DNA of 64,000 nucleotides from Pseudomonas fluorescens. GTDB lineage: Bacteria > Pseudomonadota > Gammaproteobacteria > Pseudomonadales > Pseudomonadaceae. How positions within the stretch are numbered: the stretch's first letter is position 1; each line of letters opens with the position of its first letter. Made by a program: the position numbers and the translations under genes. This document shows positions 51,485-61,745 of this stretch, one piece after another. The stretch is from the NCBI RefSeq assembly GCF_040448305.1, contig NZ_CP148752.1, positions 4,340,001-4,404,000 of the forward strand, read 5' to 3'. The notes beneath the pieces are model-generated. The model worked only from the letters and a program-made list of their open reading frames with translations. It had not been told where the DNA came from and ran no database searches.

Positions 51485-53400
51485 AACGCCTGTTATTGCT
51501 GGTGAGTCTTGGCCTCGGGCTGAGCGCCGAAGCCGCAACCATGCGTTGGGCCGATATCCGCGACGGCAGCCTGTACCTGCAAACGGACCGCCCCGACACC
51601 CTGACAGTGCTCTGGGCCCCGGTGTGGCAGGCTGAAGCCAACGAAGAACACCTGTACTTGCTCGACGGCCAGGGCAAACTCCAGAGCGAACGACTGATTG
51701 CCGCCAATGAGCCCCGCGGTAGTCAACGCTGGACCCTGGCGCCGGGTGCCGCCAGTTATCGACTGGAAATTCCTGGCTACAGCTTCCGCCGTTATACGGT
51801 TGAGCACGACGACCACACCGTCGCACTGTTCGCCCCGGCCAAGGTGCATTTCAGCGCCGAGTCCCGGGACGGTGACCAGTTGTATTTCAAGGTCGCGGCC
51901 GGTGAGCACGCGGTGCTGGCCGGTAAATACCACGGCGGCGTCGGCGCGTTGCAAGCGCAGCGCGTGAGTGACGGCCAACAACTTTCACTGTCTCTAAAGC
52001 CTTACCCCGCCTATTGGCAGTTCGACAAAGTCGAGTTGCCTGTTGCAACCACCGATCAAGTCTGGCGCCTGCACCTGCGCGGTAGCGGCAAGGTCGCATT
52101 CTGGCTCGACGGCACGGCCAACCTGTTCGCCCAGAACCCGCAACAGCTCAAACCCTTGCGCGAAGACGAAGGCCAGACCCGGCTGACGCTGCACAACGAC
52201 GTGCTCGGCAAGACCCCGAACCTGGGTATCGCCCTGCCCTATGCGCGACTGCCCGATTCCAGTTTCGCCGTGCTCGATGCCCTGCAACCACAGGCCGGAA
52301 CCTACTACAGCCTGGTCGACATCATGGCGACGCGGCCGCATTACGAAGACGTGTTCCGCCGGTTGTATCAGGATCGCTTGGGCATCACTCAGGACATCAC
52401 CCTGCTGGCCGGCCGTCAGCGCAAGGCCGACCTGCGCGCCGACACCACCAGCAACGCCGGCCTCGATGCCTGGCTCGCCGCCACACGTGCGCTTGGCGGC
52501 AAGGGCACGCACTACATCGGCTTTGCCGACGAACCGAACCTCAACTACCCGGACTACGCCAGCTACAAGCGCCTCTTCAACAGCATGGCCTGGCAAGTGC
52601 GCAGCAACCCGGACAACGCCAAAGCCGGCGTACGCATCGCCATGCCGGCCAGCTCCCGGTTCGTCAATGGCCCGTTCATCGACCATGCCGCCGACAAGCG
52701 CGGCATCGACTGGGCCCGACGCTTGCTGGCCGAGTCCGGCGACAAGATCGATGCGCTGGCCTGGCACGAATGGATGGTCCGCGACCTGCTGGCGACCCGT
52801 GTCTACCGCGATAGCGTACGCAAAGCGGCAGAGCTGGTGGGGCTCGACGCCCAGGGACGACCGCGCAAAGCCTTGTTGCTGGACCAGACCAACATGTCCA
52901 GCGGGGCCAGCCTCAGCCCTTACGATCAGGAAACCCACTACGCCTCGTTATGGTGGGCCTCGGTCATCATCAATGCTTCCCAAGACGGCTTGCTCGACAT
53001 GCTTGGCTGGTTCCAGGCCGCCGACGAACCTGAGTATCCCAAGGGCATGTTGCGCGTGCTCGGCAAGGATGAATTCGAGCTCAAGCCCGTAGGCCTGGCG
53101 CAACAATTTATCCGCCAGCATTGGCTACACGATGTCATGCGCCTGGAAAACGACGCCTTCGAGGTTGACGTGCTGGCCATGTCTGCCGGACACCAACGCA
53201 GCCTGCTGGGCGTCAACAAAGGCTCACGCTTGCAGCGTGTGAGCCTGGCCGGTGCGCAATGTCCATTGACCCAGGGAGCATTGCTCTATTTCGGCGCCGA
53301 CAACCGCAGTCGCGACGCATCTTTCAAATGCCTGGAGGGTCGCATCAGCTTCGATTTACCAGGAGAAACCCTGTTTGCCCTCAGCTGGAGCACCTCATGA
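51481..53400 (+). CDS. secreted clan-A glycoside-hydrolase-like protein
   Basis: A 639-residue protein from ATG 51481 (ATGA overlap), with signal peptide MKRLLLLVSLGLGLSAEA. Residues about 20-260 are beta-rich. From about 280 a TIM-barrel-like region follows with GFADEPNLNYPDY (E351, candidate acid/base of the N/D-E-P type), ALAWHEWMVRDL and LLLDQTNMSSGAS, and a C-terminal beta region. This layout resembles GH39-like enzymes such as PslG that act on the polymer in the periplasm. No exact family can be assigned from sequence alone. Confidence 0.7.
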   Translation: MKRLLLLVSLGLGLSAEAATMRWADIRDGSLYLQTDRPDTLTVLWAPVWQAEANEEHLYLLDGQGKLQSERLIAANEPRGSQRWTLAPGAASYRLEIPGYSFRRYTVEHDDHTVALFAPAKVHFSAESRDGDQLYFKVAAGEHAVLAGKYHGGVGALQAQRVSDGQQLSLSLKPYPAYWQFDKVELPVATTDQVWRLHLRGSGKVAFWLDGTANLFAQNPQQLKPLREDEGQTRLTLHNDVLGKTPNLGIALPYARLPDSSFAVLDALQPQAGTYYSLVDIMATRPHYEDVFRRLYQDRLGITQDITLLAGRQRKADLRADTTSNAGLDAWLAATRALGGKGTHYIGFADEPNLNYPDYASYKRLFNSMAWQVRSNPDNAKAGVRIAMPASSRFVNGPFIDHAADKRGIDWARRLLAESGDKIDALAWHEWMVRDLLATRVYRDSVRKAAELVGLDAQGRPRKALLLDQTNMSSGASLSPYDQETHYASLWWASVIINASQDGLLDMLGWFQAADEPEYPKGMLRVLGKDEFELKPVGLAQQFIRQHWLHDVMRLENDAFEVDVLAMSAGHQRSLLGVNKGSRLQRVSLAGAQCPLTQGALLYFGADNRSRDASFKCLEGRISFDLPGETLFALSWSTS

Positions 53401-53484
53401 ACGTCATTGATTTTTTACCGCGTGGACGATTCGTCGCGCCTTGAGTCACTCCACTCACGGCCAACACCGTCAGGAGTCAAAAAC

Positions 53485-54171
53485 ATGAATGCTCTGAAAA
53501 AACTCAGCGATCACATCAAGCAAAAAGGCCTGCGCGCCACCGTCGGCAAGTTGTGGAAACACTACGTATTTTTCCACGAAGAACTGTTGTGGATGGAGCG
53601 CGATCTGGCGAGCCCGGTACCGCCACACAAGCTGCGGCCCTATACACCGCTGCGACTGGAAACCATCACCCCACAGAACGCCGTGGCCTTCGCCAAACAC
53701 TTCGGCGATCGCGTGGGCACCATGGCCGAGTTGGCGTCCGAAGGGTACACCGGGCATATGTATCTGGATGAAAACGGCGATACCGTGGCCTTTATCTGGG
53801 GCAGCACACGCGATTATTTCGACCGTCATTACTACGGCTGCATGTTCCCGGTGAAGCCAGGTGAGTTCTTCGAGTTCGCCATCGAGCAGATTCCTGCCTA
53901 CCGGGGCACCACGCTGTCGGTCGATTTCCAGCTGAACCTGTGGAAAGCCATGGCTGATCAGGGCTGCAACAAAGTGGTGGATATCTGCGAGTCCCACAAC
54001 ATTCCCGCGCTCAAGCTGCACATGCGCATGGGGTATCGCGAGCAGGGACGGATCATGAACATCTACCACCTGTTCGGCTGGCGCTTCTTCCGCGAAACCC
54101 GCTACAGCGGTTCACGCCTGGATGCCTTGCGCAAACCGGCACCCTCTCCTGTTCCAGCCGAGGCGAGCTGA
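53485..54171 (+). CDS. GNAT-like acyltransferase
   Basis: A 228-residue protein from ATG 53485, preceded by CAGGAG 9 bases upstream; the frame is open from 53407 but without a site. A central block, FEFAIEQIPAYRGTTLSVDF, and the C-terminal HNIPALKLHMRMGYREQGRI (the usual N-x2-A-x4-Y/R-GF element) mark the GNAT fold. It probably acylates a sugar precursor or the repeat unit; the acyl donor and acceptor are unknown. Confidence 0.75.
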   Translation: MNALKKLSDHIKQKGLRATVGKLWKHYVFFHEELLWMERDLASPVPPHKLRPYTPLRLETITPQNAVAFAKHFGDRVGTMAELASEGYTGHMYLDENGDTVAFIWGSTRDYFDRHYYGCMFPVKPGEFFEFAIEQIPAYRGTTLSVDFQLNLWKAMADQGCNKVVDICESHNIPALKLHMRMGYREQGRIMNIYHLFGWRFFRETRYSGSRLDALRKPAPSPVPAEAS

Positions 54172-54175
54172 CCCT

Positions 54176-55387
54176 ATGTCTGCACGATTCGAATGGCGCA
54201 CTTCGCTGTGCACCGACGACTTTCCGATTGCGGCTTATGAATCGTTGCGCAAGCGCGTAACGGACCACACGCCGTTCAACACCCTGGCCTGGCTATACGC
54301 CTCGGAACTGGCACTCAAACCCGGCGAGCAGTTGCACGTGCTGCTTGGCTGGCAGGGTGAAGAACTGGCGCTGTGCCTGCCGCTGGTGGCGTCCGTGGAG
54401 CGCTTTGCGCGTTTGCCGTTTCGGGTCCTGCATCATTTGGGCTATCCCCTCACCGACCGCCTCGCGCTGCTGACGAGGCTGGAAGGCGACAATTTATGCA
54501 AGGCGCTGGCGCAGATCCGTCAACGCCTGCCCCATGCCGTGCTTCAACTCAACGAACTGGTCGGTTCCACGGCGCAGGCCTTGGCACCGTGGCAGGCACT
54601 GAGTTCGACCGCCGAACAACGCCTCAGCTGTCGGGTGCCGGTGCACCTGATCAGCGAGGCCGACCATCAGGAAGTCTCCGGCGACCCGCGCTACAAACTG
54701 CGCCGGGCGCGCAAACGCATCGCCGCGTGTGGTGCCCTGGTGCGGCGGATTACCCCCGACTCACTGACCATGGGGCCGCTGTTGCAGGAAATCAGTGAAG
54801 TCGAAGCGGTGAGCTGGAAAGGCGATGAAGGGGTCGGGATCTTTGCCGATGCGCGCCATCGCCAGTGGATGGACCGCGCCTTCACCGCCCTGGCGGCCCG
54901 AGGCCTGGTGCGCGTGGTGTTGCTGGAACTGGAGGGGCGCTGCATCAGCTATCGCCTCGGCTTGCTGGAGCAGGGCCGACTGTACGACTACAATCTGGCG
55001 TTCCTGCCGCAATATGCCGACCTGGGCAGCGGCCGGGTGCTGCTCGAAGAGTGGATTCGCTGGGGCCTGGAAGACAACTGGCTGTGGATCGATGCGTCGC
55101 GGGTCAGCCTGGAAAACTCCAGCCATCAACTGCACGAACGCATGACCGGGCAACTGGAACACTGGCGCTGGAGTTTTTACTCCTGGCGCCCCAGCGGTCT
55201 GCTGCTGGGGCTGGCCTTGCGGGTCTGGCAACGCTTCAAACCCCGATTGCAGCAATGGCGCGCCCGGCGCGCCGCGGCCGCAGTCGCCACCCCGGCGCCC
55301 GTCGCGGCACCTGCGGTCAAAGCGCCTGCGCCTACGGAAAAACTCAAGGAGGGTGAACATGCCTCGGCAAGTGATAGTCAACGCTGA
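54176..55387 (+). CDS. GNAT-superfamily acyltransferase (CelD/BcsL type)
   Basis: A 403-residue protein from ATG 54176, four bases after the preceding stop. The double-GNAT layout of the BcsL/CelD family is seen as YKLRRARKRIAACGALVRRI, ALAARGLVRVVLLELEGRCI and YDYNLAFLPQYADLGSGRVL. A proline/alanine-rich linker (AAAVATPAPVAAPAVKAPAP) ends the chain and overlaps the next gene by 29 bases. Probable acyl modification of the polysaccharide or its precursor. Confidence 0.8.
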   Translation: MSARFEWRTSLCTDDFPIAAYESLRKRVTDHTPFNTLAWLYASELALKPGEQLHVLLGWQGEELALCLPLVASVERFARLPFRVLHHLGYPLTDRLALLTRLEGDNLCKALAQIRQRLPHAVLQLNELVGSTAQALAPWQALSSTAEQRLSCRVPVHLISEADHQEVSGDPRYKLRRARKRIAACGALVRRITPDSLTMGPLLQEISEVEAVSWKGDEGVGIFADARHRQWMDRAFTALAARGLVRVVLLELEGRCISYRLGLLEQGRLYDYNLAFLPQYADLGSGRVLLEEWIRWGLEDNWLWIDASRVSLENSSHQLHERMTGQLEHWRWSFYSWRPSGLLLGLALRVWQRFKPRLQQWRARRAAAAVATPAPVAAPAVKAPAPTEKLKEGEHASASDSQR

Positions 55388-56153
55388 CGACTTCGGCCTC
55401 AGTGCCTGCGAAAACGCGGTGATTCTGGGCGCGTTCCAGGCCGGGCTCATCAGCTCCGCCACCGCCATGGCCAACATGCCGGCGTTCGAAGCGGCTTGCG
55501 TCCTGGCCCGGCATCCGTTGCTCGAAGGCCGCATTGGCCTGCACTTCAACCTGACCTATGGCCGGCCGTTGAGCCAGAGCATTGTGCAGCGTCCGACGTT
55601 TTGCGACGGTGCCGGCGTGTTCGACCTCAACCTGCCCCGCACCCGCCTCTGGCTCGGGCGCCGTGATCGCCACGCCGTGCTCGAAGAACTCGAAGCCCAG
55701 TGGCAGCGCTGCCTGGACAACGGCCTGCGCCCCAGCCACCTGGACTCCCATCAACACGTGCACAACATCTGGCCGATCGGCGAGATCGTCGCGCGCTTCG
55801 CCGCCCGCCAGGGGGTGCCGGTGCGTCTGGCGCGCAACCTGGGGCAAAACCTCAGCCTGCCCAAGCGCGTGTTCAAGGACCTGCTCAACCGTCGCCTGAG
55901 CAACCTGGCCGGTGCCACCGCCGACTACGTGTGCACCCCGGTGGATCTGCGCAACGCCGAGCCACCGCCCGACGGACTGCTGGAAATCGTCGCCCACCCG
56001 AACCAGCTCGGCGCCGACTTCGGCGATGCCTACCTGGAACCGGGAGAGTCCTTGAGTGCTTTGCTGGAGCAGCGTTTGCCGGGTGTGCCGCGGGTGGCCT
56101 ATACCGCTGCGGGCGATGCTGCGCCTCACCGCGCACAGGGCGTTCTGGAGTAA
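55359..56153 (+). CDS. ChbG/YdjC/HpnK-type carbohydrate deacetylase
   Basis: A 264-residue protein from ATG 55359, with AGGAGG 6 bases upstream; a GTG two codons earlier is inside that spacing. VIVNADDFGLS holds the metal-binding aspartates, RIGLHFNLTYG a histidine ligand, and HLDSHQHVHNIW the rest of the site. The fold differs from the NodB-type enzyme earlier in the locus, so two deacetylases of independent origin serve one pathway. Last gene of the locus, followed by repeat copy 3. Confidence 0.85.
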   Translation: MPRQVIVNADDFGLSACENAVILGAFQAGLISSATAMANMPAFEAACVLARHPLLEGRIGLHFNLTYGRPLSQSIVQRPTFCDGAGVFDLNLPRTRLWLGRRDRHAVLEELEAQWQRCLDNGLRPSHLDSHQHVHNIWPIGEIVARFAARQGVPVRLARNLGQNLSLPKRVFKDLLNRRLSNLAGATADYVCTPVDLRNAEPPPDGLLEIVAHPNQLGADFGDAYLEPGESLSALLEQRLPGVPRVAYTAAGDAAPHRAQGVLE

Positions 56154-56216
56154 TCCGCAATCGCTGTGGGAGCGTGGCCCCGCGATGGCTATGTGTCAGG
56201 CGCATTTGTTTTGATG

Positions 56217-57040
56217 GTGTACATATCCGTTTCTGCGGTAACGGCCACTTAGGGTTCCGCCCTTACGGCGGGTCACTTGGAAAAGCCCCAAGTAACCAAG
56301 GGCTCTTGCCCCTTACGTTCGGTGCCTCGCCAAGGCTCGGCATGCCCTCGCTCCGGTCCTGCTCCGTGGGCCCGCCGCCATCGGCCATCCATGGCCGGCG
56401 GCGGCTAACCCGGCATCCATGCCGGGTTGCCCACTGCACAGAACCTCCACTCGGCCTCTCGAGGGGGCAAGAAGATCAAAAGCCAAAGCCAAAGCGAGGC
56501 GGCCTACCGGCCGGCCTGATCGCGGGGTTCGTTCGCCTGTGAGCATTGAGTCAGCTGGCAGGCCGTCATCGCGAGCAGGCTCGCTCCTACAGTTGGGCTG
56601 GGTACATTCGAAAGAAATTGGTCGGCTGTCAGGCCGCCTTCGCGAGCAAGTCGGATCGCCGCACCGCCACTCCCACAGAAGAGCAAAAGCAGGTCAGAGT
56701 ACACCTTCGCTCTTCACCACTCATCAGGCCGAGCGTTAGCTCGCCTGCAGCTCTTGATCTTGATCCACCCGCCCCCTCGGCAGGCTGAGTGGAGGCGTTC
56801 ATTCGGGGGTGGGCGCGTAGCGCCGTTCGGCGAAGCCGAACACATCGAGAGGAGGTCGAGCGAAGCCGACCGGAGGCGATGCCCCCGGATGAATGCCGCA
56901 GCGAAGGAACCCCGAGCCTTAGCGAGGGGCCGTACGTTCGGGGCGAGACCTTTTGGTTCCTTTTGGGGCGTCTGCCAAAAGGGACTCGCCGTAAGGGCGA
57001 AACCATAAGCCGCCGTTACCAAAAAAACGGATATGTACAC
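56217..57040. mobile_element. long palindromic intergenic element, copy 3
   Basis: The termini are GTGTACATATCCGTT and its complement. The outer arms 56217-56274 and 56983-57040 pair at 50 of 58 positions. It lies between the polysaccharide locus and the methyltransferase gene in a 966-bp gene-free stretch. It shares the central blocks, the reduced CAAAG hexamer tract and the GATCTTGATCCACCCGCCCC block with copies 1 and 2, all in the same orientation. A degenerate REP precedes it, and REP-like sequences lie inside (56566-56590) and after it (57072-57098). Confidence 0.85.
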
Positions 57041-57119
57041 CATCAACAAAAAACAGGTCGGCTGTCAGGCCGCCTTCGCGACCCTGCTCGCGAAGGCGTC
57101 AGTCCGAGCTACACATCAC

Positions 57120-57926
57120 TCAGCTCTTCACCACCACCCACGTAAAACACAACGGCAACTGCACCACCTGCTGTTGATAGCGGTCATAGCATTCTTCACG
57201 GTTGGAGTGCGGGTACTCCTTGAAGTGACGGATCTGCAACCCTGCCGCAATGGCGGCGCTGAAGAGATCGCCCAGGGTGTGGACGAACCAGTAGGACGCC
57301 GCCGACGGCTGTTCGACCTTGCCTTCGTAGACGATCGGTTCGTGCTGCACGAACGGTTCGCGACGGAAGTATGAACTGGCCAGACGAAAAGGATCGGCTG
57401 CCTCGGGGTCGAACATTTCCAGGAACGGGTGGGTTTCATACACCACCAGCGCCCCACCCGGCTTCAGCGTACGCGCCACATGGAGGAAGAATTCACCGAT
57501 GTCCGGCATCCAGTTCAAGACGCCGATGGTGATCAGCGCCAGGTCAAAGCGCTCCTGCAGTCCGGCCGGCAAGTGGTGAATGTCCGCTTCGATGAATTGC
57601 GGCGCATGGGGCGAGCGGGACGCCAGTTCCCGTGCCTGACCGAGAAATGCTTCAGACTGGTCGACGCCCACCACGCTGCGCGCCCCCAAGGCAAACAGCG
57701 ACAGACTTTCGCGGCCGTTGTTGCAGCCCAGTTGCACCACGTCCTTGCCGTCGACACCTGTCAGGGTCAGCAAAGCGGTCAGTGTGTCGTCCAGGCAGGA
57801 AAAATCCGCGTATTCCACGCCCTTCAACAAGGCTTGCCATTCGCAGGAGTCTTTGTGGTGACGGGCGGAGTCATTCCAGGCCTCGCGGTTACTGGCGATG
57901 GCTTGTTCTTTTGTCGGCAGTTCCAT
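57120..57926 (-). CDS. class I SAM-dependent methyltransferase
   Basis: A 268-residue protein. The SAM site is VVQLGCNNGRESLSLFALGA (motif I), VVGVDQSEAFLGQARELA (acidic loop), FIEADIHHLP and FDLALITIGVLNWMP. The QLGCNNGRES variant with YETHPFLEMFD marks a subfamily of uncharacterised small-molecule methyltransferases. Start at ATG 57926. It is transcribed toward the polysaccharide locus and has no obvious partner. Substrate unknown. Confidence 0.85.
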   Translation of the reverse strand: MELPTKEQAIASNREAWNDSARHHKDSCEWQALLKGVEYADFSCLDDTLTALLTLTGVDGKDVVQLGCNNGRESLSLFALGARSVVGVDQSEAFLGQARELASRSPHAPQFIEADIHHLPAGLQERFDLALITIGVLNWMPDIGEFFLHVARTLKPGGALVVYETHPFLEMFDPEAADPFRLASSYFRREPFVQHEPIVYEGKVEQPSAASYWFVHTLGDLFSAAIAAGLQIRHFKEYPHSNREECYDRYQQQVVQLPLCFTWVVVKS

Positions 57927-58098
57927 TGCACGCTCCAGGGTTCAGGTCGTCGATTTGACCGGCCGGAGTCTAGATCAACCTCAACCTGGCAGGTGTTGCG
58001 AACTTGTAATCCGCGCAGCGCCGACGGCTGTCCACGGCGGCAGCTATAGTTAATAACCTTGGGGGGAATGTGGTTAAACAGATTTAGCAGGTGTTGCC

Positions 58099-58476
58099 AT
58101 GAAAAAGACCGACCTGACGTTTTTGCTTGCCCTCTGCCTTGGCGCGCCCGCTGTCGCCCACGCCGACGACATGCCCACCACCAACTACAGTAGCGAATTC
58201 AACTATTACGGCGCCGACCAACCCTTCGCCCACCCCGTACCACCGTCCATGAGCATCGTGCCACCGGGTTCGTACATCCCGACCGCACCCGGGGAATTCA
58301 TTCCGGTTTCAAGCGAGCATGTGTTTACCGACTCGCGCCTGCCGACTGTGGCCGACGCCACGGTTCGGGTGTTTATCCGCTCCTACGATCCGGAGCGTGG
58401 CGTGTACGTGAACCAGGAAGTCGAGAACCCCGGCTGCATGCAGTCCTGTCTGAGTCAAGGCCCGGTGTTGCAGTGA
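58099..58476 (+). CDS. small secreted protein, function unknown
   Basis: A 125-residue protein with a Sec signal peptide (MKKTDLTFLLALCLGAPAVA, then HADD). The mature part is rich in Pro, Tyr and Ser (FNYYGADQPFAHPVPPSMSI, PPGSYIPTAPGEFIPVS) and has two cysteines near the end (GCMQSC) that could form a disulfide or bind metal. I do not recognise a family. Its stop is 4 bases from the edge of the cloverleaf element. Confidence 0.7.
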   Translation: MKKTDLTFLLALCLGAPAVAHADDMPTTNYSSEFNYYGADQPFAHPVPPSMSIVPPGSYIPTAPGEFIPVSSEHVFTDSRLPTVADATVRVFIRSYDPERGVYVNQEVENPGCMQSCLSQGPVLQ

Positions 58477-58480
58477 GCAC

Positions 58481-58747
58481 TAGGGGGCGTTCTCAATTGG
58501 TTTCCCTGCCGCGCCGGGTCTGCTGTTGTGCAGGGCAAGGCGCGAGAAGCGCAGTTTGGTCATTCCAAATCAGCTTCGAGCAACACAGCCCTGCACAACA
58601 GCAGGCCCGGCCCTTCGGGTTGTGCCTTAAAGCTGGCCATGCTGCGTTGCAGGCCTTGGAAAGGGAACAACCATTCCCCGCGGCCTACGCCTTGCCTGGC
58701 CAGCTTTAAGGCGACAACGCGGTGGGGAAACCAATTGAGAACGCCCC

Positions 58748-58750
<3 letters not shown>
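58481..58750. mobile_element. MITE-like cloverleaf repeat bounded by TA
   Basis: The terminal inverted repeats are 58483-58513 and 58718-58748, matching at 29 of 31 positions, and each is flanked by TA. Inside are two more perfect inverted repeats: 17 bp (58520-58536 with 58588-58604) and 15 bp (58625-58639 with 58697-58711). The whole can fold as a closing stem with two large side arms. There is no coding capacity. The last TA(G) supplies the stop of the neighbouring response-regulator gene. Confidence 0.8.
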
Positions 58751-60181
<1,431 letters not shown>

Positions 60182-61745
60182 ATTCCCCTCCCGTTGCCAC
60201 TTTGAAGTTGAGACAAACGCGGGTTCCTTCCTGCTCCCGACTGGTCAGTTCAACCGAGCCGTCAAACCGTTCCATTATTCTTTTGACCAGGGCCAGGCCC
60301 ACGCCCAACCCACCTTGCTTGGTGGTGAAAAACGGCTTGAAGACCATTTGTTGCTGTTGTTTGGACATGCCCTTGCCGGTGTCGGTCAGGGTCATGCTCA
60401 AGTCGCCGGGCACCGAGGAATCGATCTCGATCGTCAGCACGCCACCCTTGGGCATGGCTTCCAGTGCATTAGCAAACAGGCTATTGAGTATTTGTGTGAG
60501 CAGCACCTGTTGGCTGACGATCGGTGGCACGCTGACAGGGGAGAAACGCACTTCGACGTCCGAACGTTTGATCAAGGACTCAAAGGCACTCAGGGTGTCT
60601 TCGAGGGCCAGCACCAGGTCGACCGTTTCACAGTCGTCATTCATCGGCCGCAACGACACCAGCAATTCACGGACCCAGCGCGACATGCGGTCGACCTGAC
60701 TGATGATGTCGCCGATGTTTTTCTGTGCGGTCTGGCTGGCGATATCCTGGGCCAGTTCGGCGCTGGAACGGATATTGGCCAGCGGGTTGCGCAAGCTGTG
60801 GGCCACCGCCGAGGACATCTCGCCAAGGGCGACAAAGGTCTCGTTGGCGATCAGTTGTTTCTGCTGGCTCTGCAACAGCGTCGCCGCGCGTCGCACGATC
60901 CAGAACAGCCCCAGGTAAATGGCCGCCCCGCCGATCAGCGTGGCCAGCCAGATCGCCTTGAAGCCACGCTGGATGCGTTCCACCAGATCCAGCGGCTCTT
61001 TATAGATTTCCACCATGGCAATCACTTTGCTTTTGTCGGCGTTGAACATCGGAATGTAGTTCTCGACGAACAAATACTCCGGTTCGCGCAGCAGGCGCTG
61101 CTCGGGACGCTCCTCATCGATTTCGTGGTAACTGGTGGACACCGGCGATTTCATTTCGAAGGATTCGTCCAGCTCATCGTCGCCTTCGATGCGCACACCA
61201 ATCAACTCGGAGTTGGTCGACCAGACCACGGTGCGGTCCAGGGCGTACACCGTCGCCAGCAGGATGTCCGGCAGATGCTCCACATGGTCGAGAAACTCAA
61301 CACGCGCGGCGGCCCGGGATACGGGGTTGACGTCGGGGTAGGCATCGTCCATGCGCGGGTCGAGCATTTCACCCATGGTTCGGCCCGGGACAATGCCGGC
61401 ATGCCGGATTTCGGCCTCGCCAATGGAATGGATGAACTGCGCGGTCAGCATCGAATCGCGCTCGATGCTTTCGTCGACCACAAAGCGCGTGGAGATGTAA
61501 CCCAGCCCCAGCGCCACCACAGCGATGATCAGAAAGCTCGCCAGGGAAAACCAGCGCAGTAAATTGAACTGCGGCCGCCAACTCTTGCGTTGTGCTGCCG
61601 GAGCCTGCGGCGCAGCTACTTTTTGTTGTTCTAGTATCTGCATGGCGGTGTCCTGGGTACTTGAAATCGAGCCTGTTCAGCCGCTTTCTGGATCAGTGTA
61701 GGTGGCATTGATAGCCATTGACCGGCCAACGTAATTTTTTTGACG

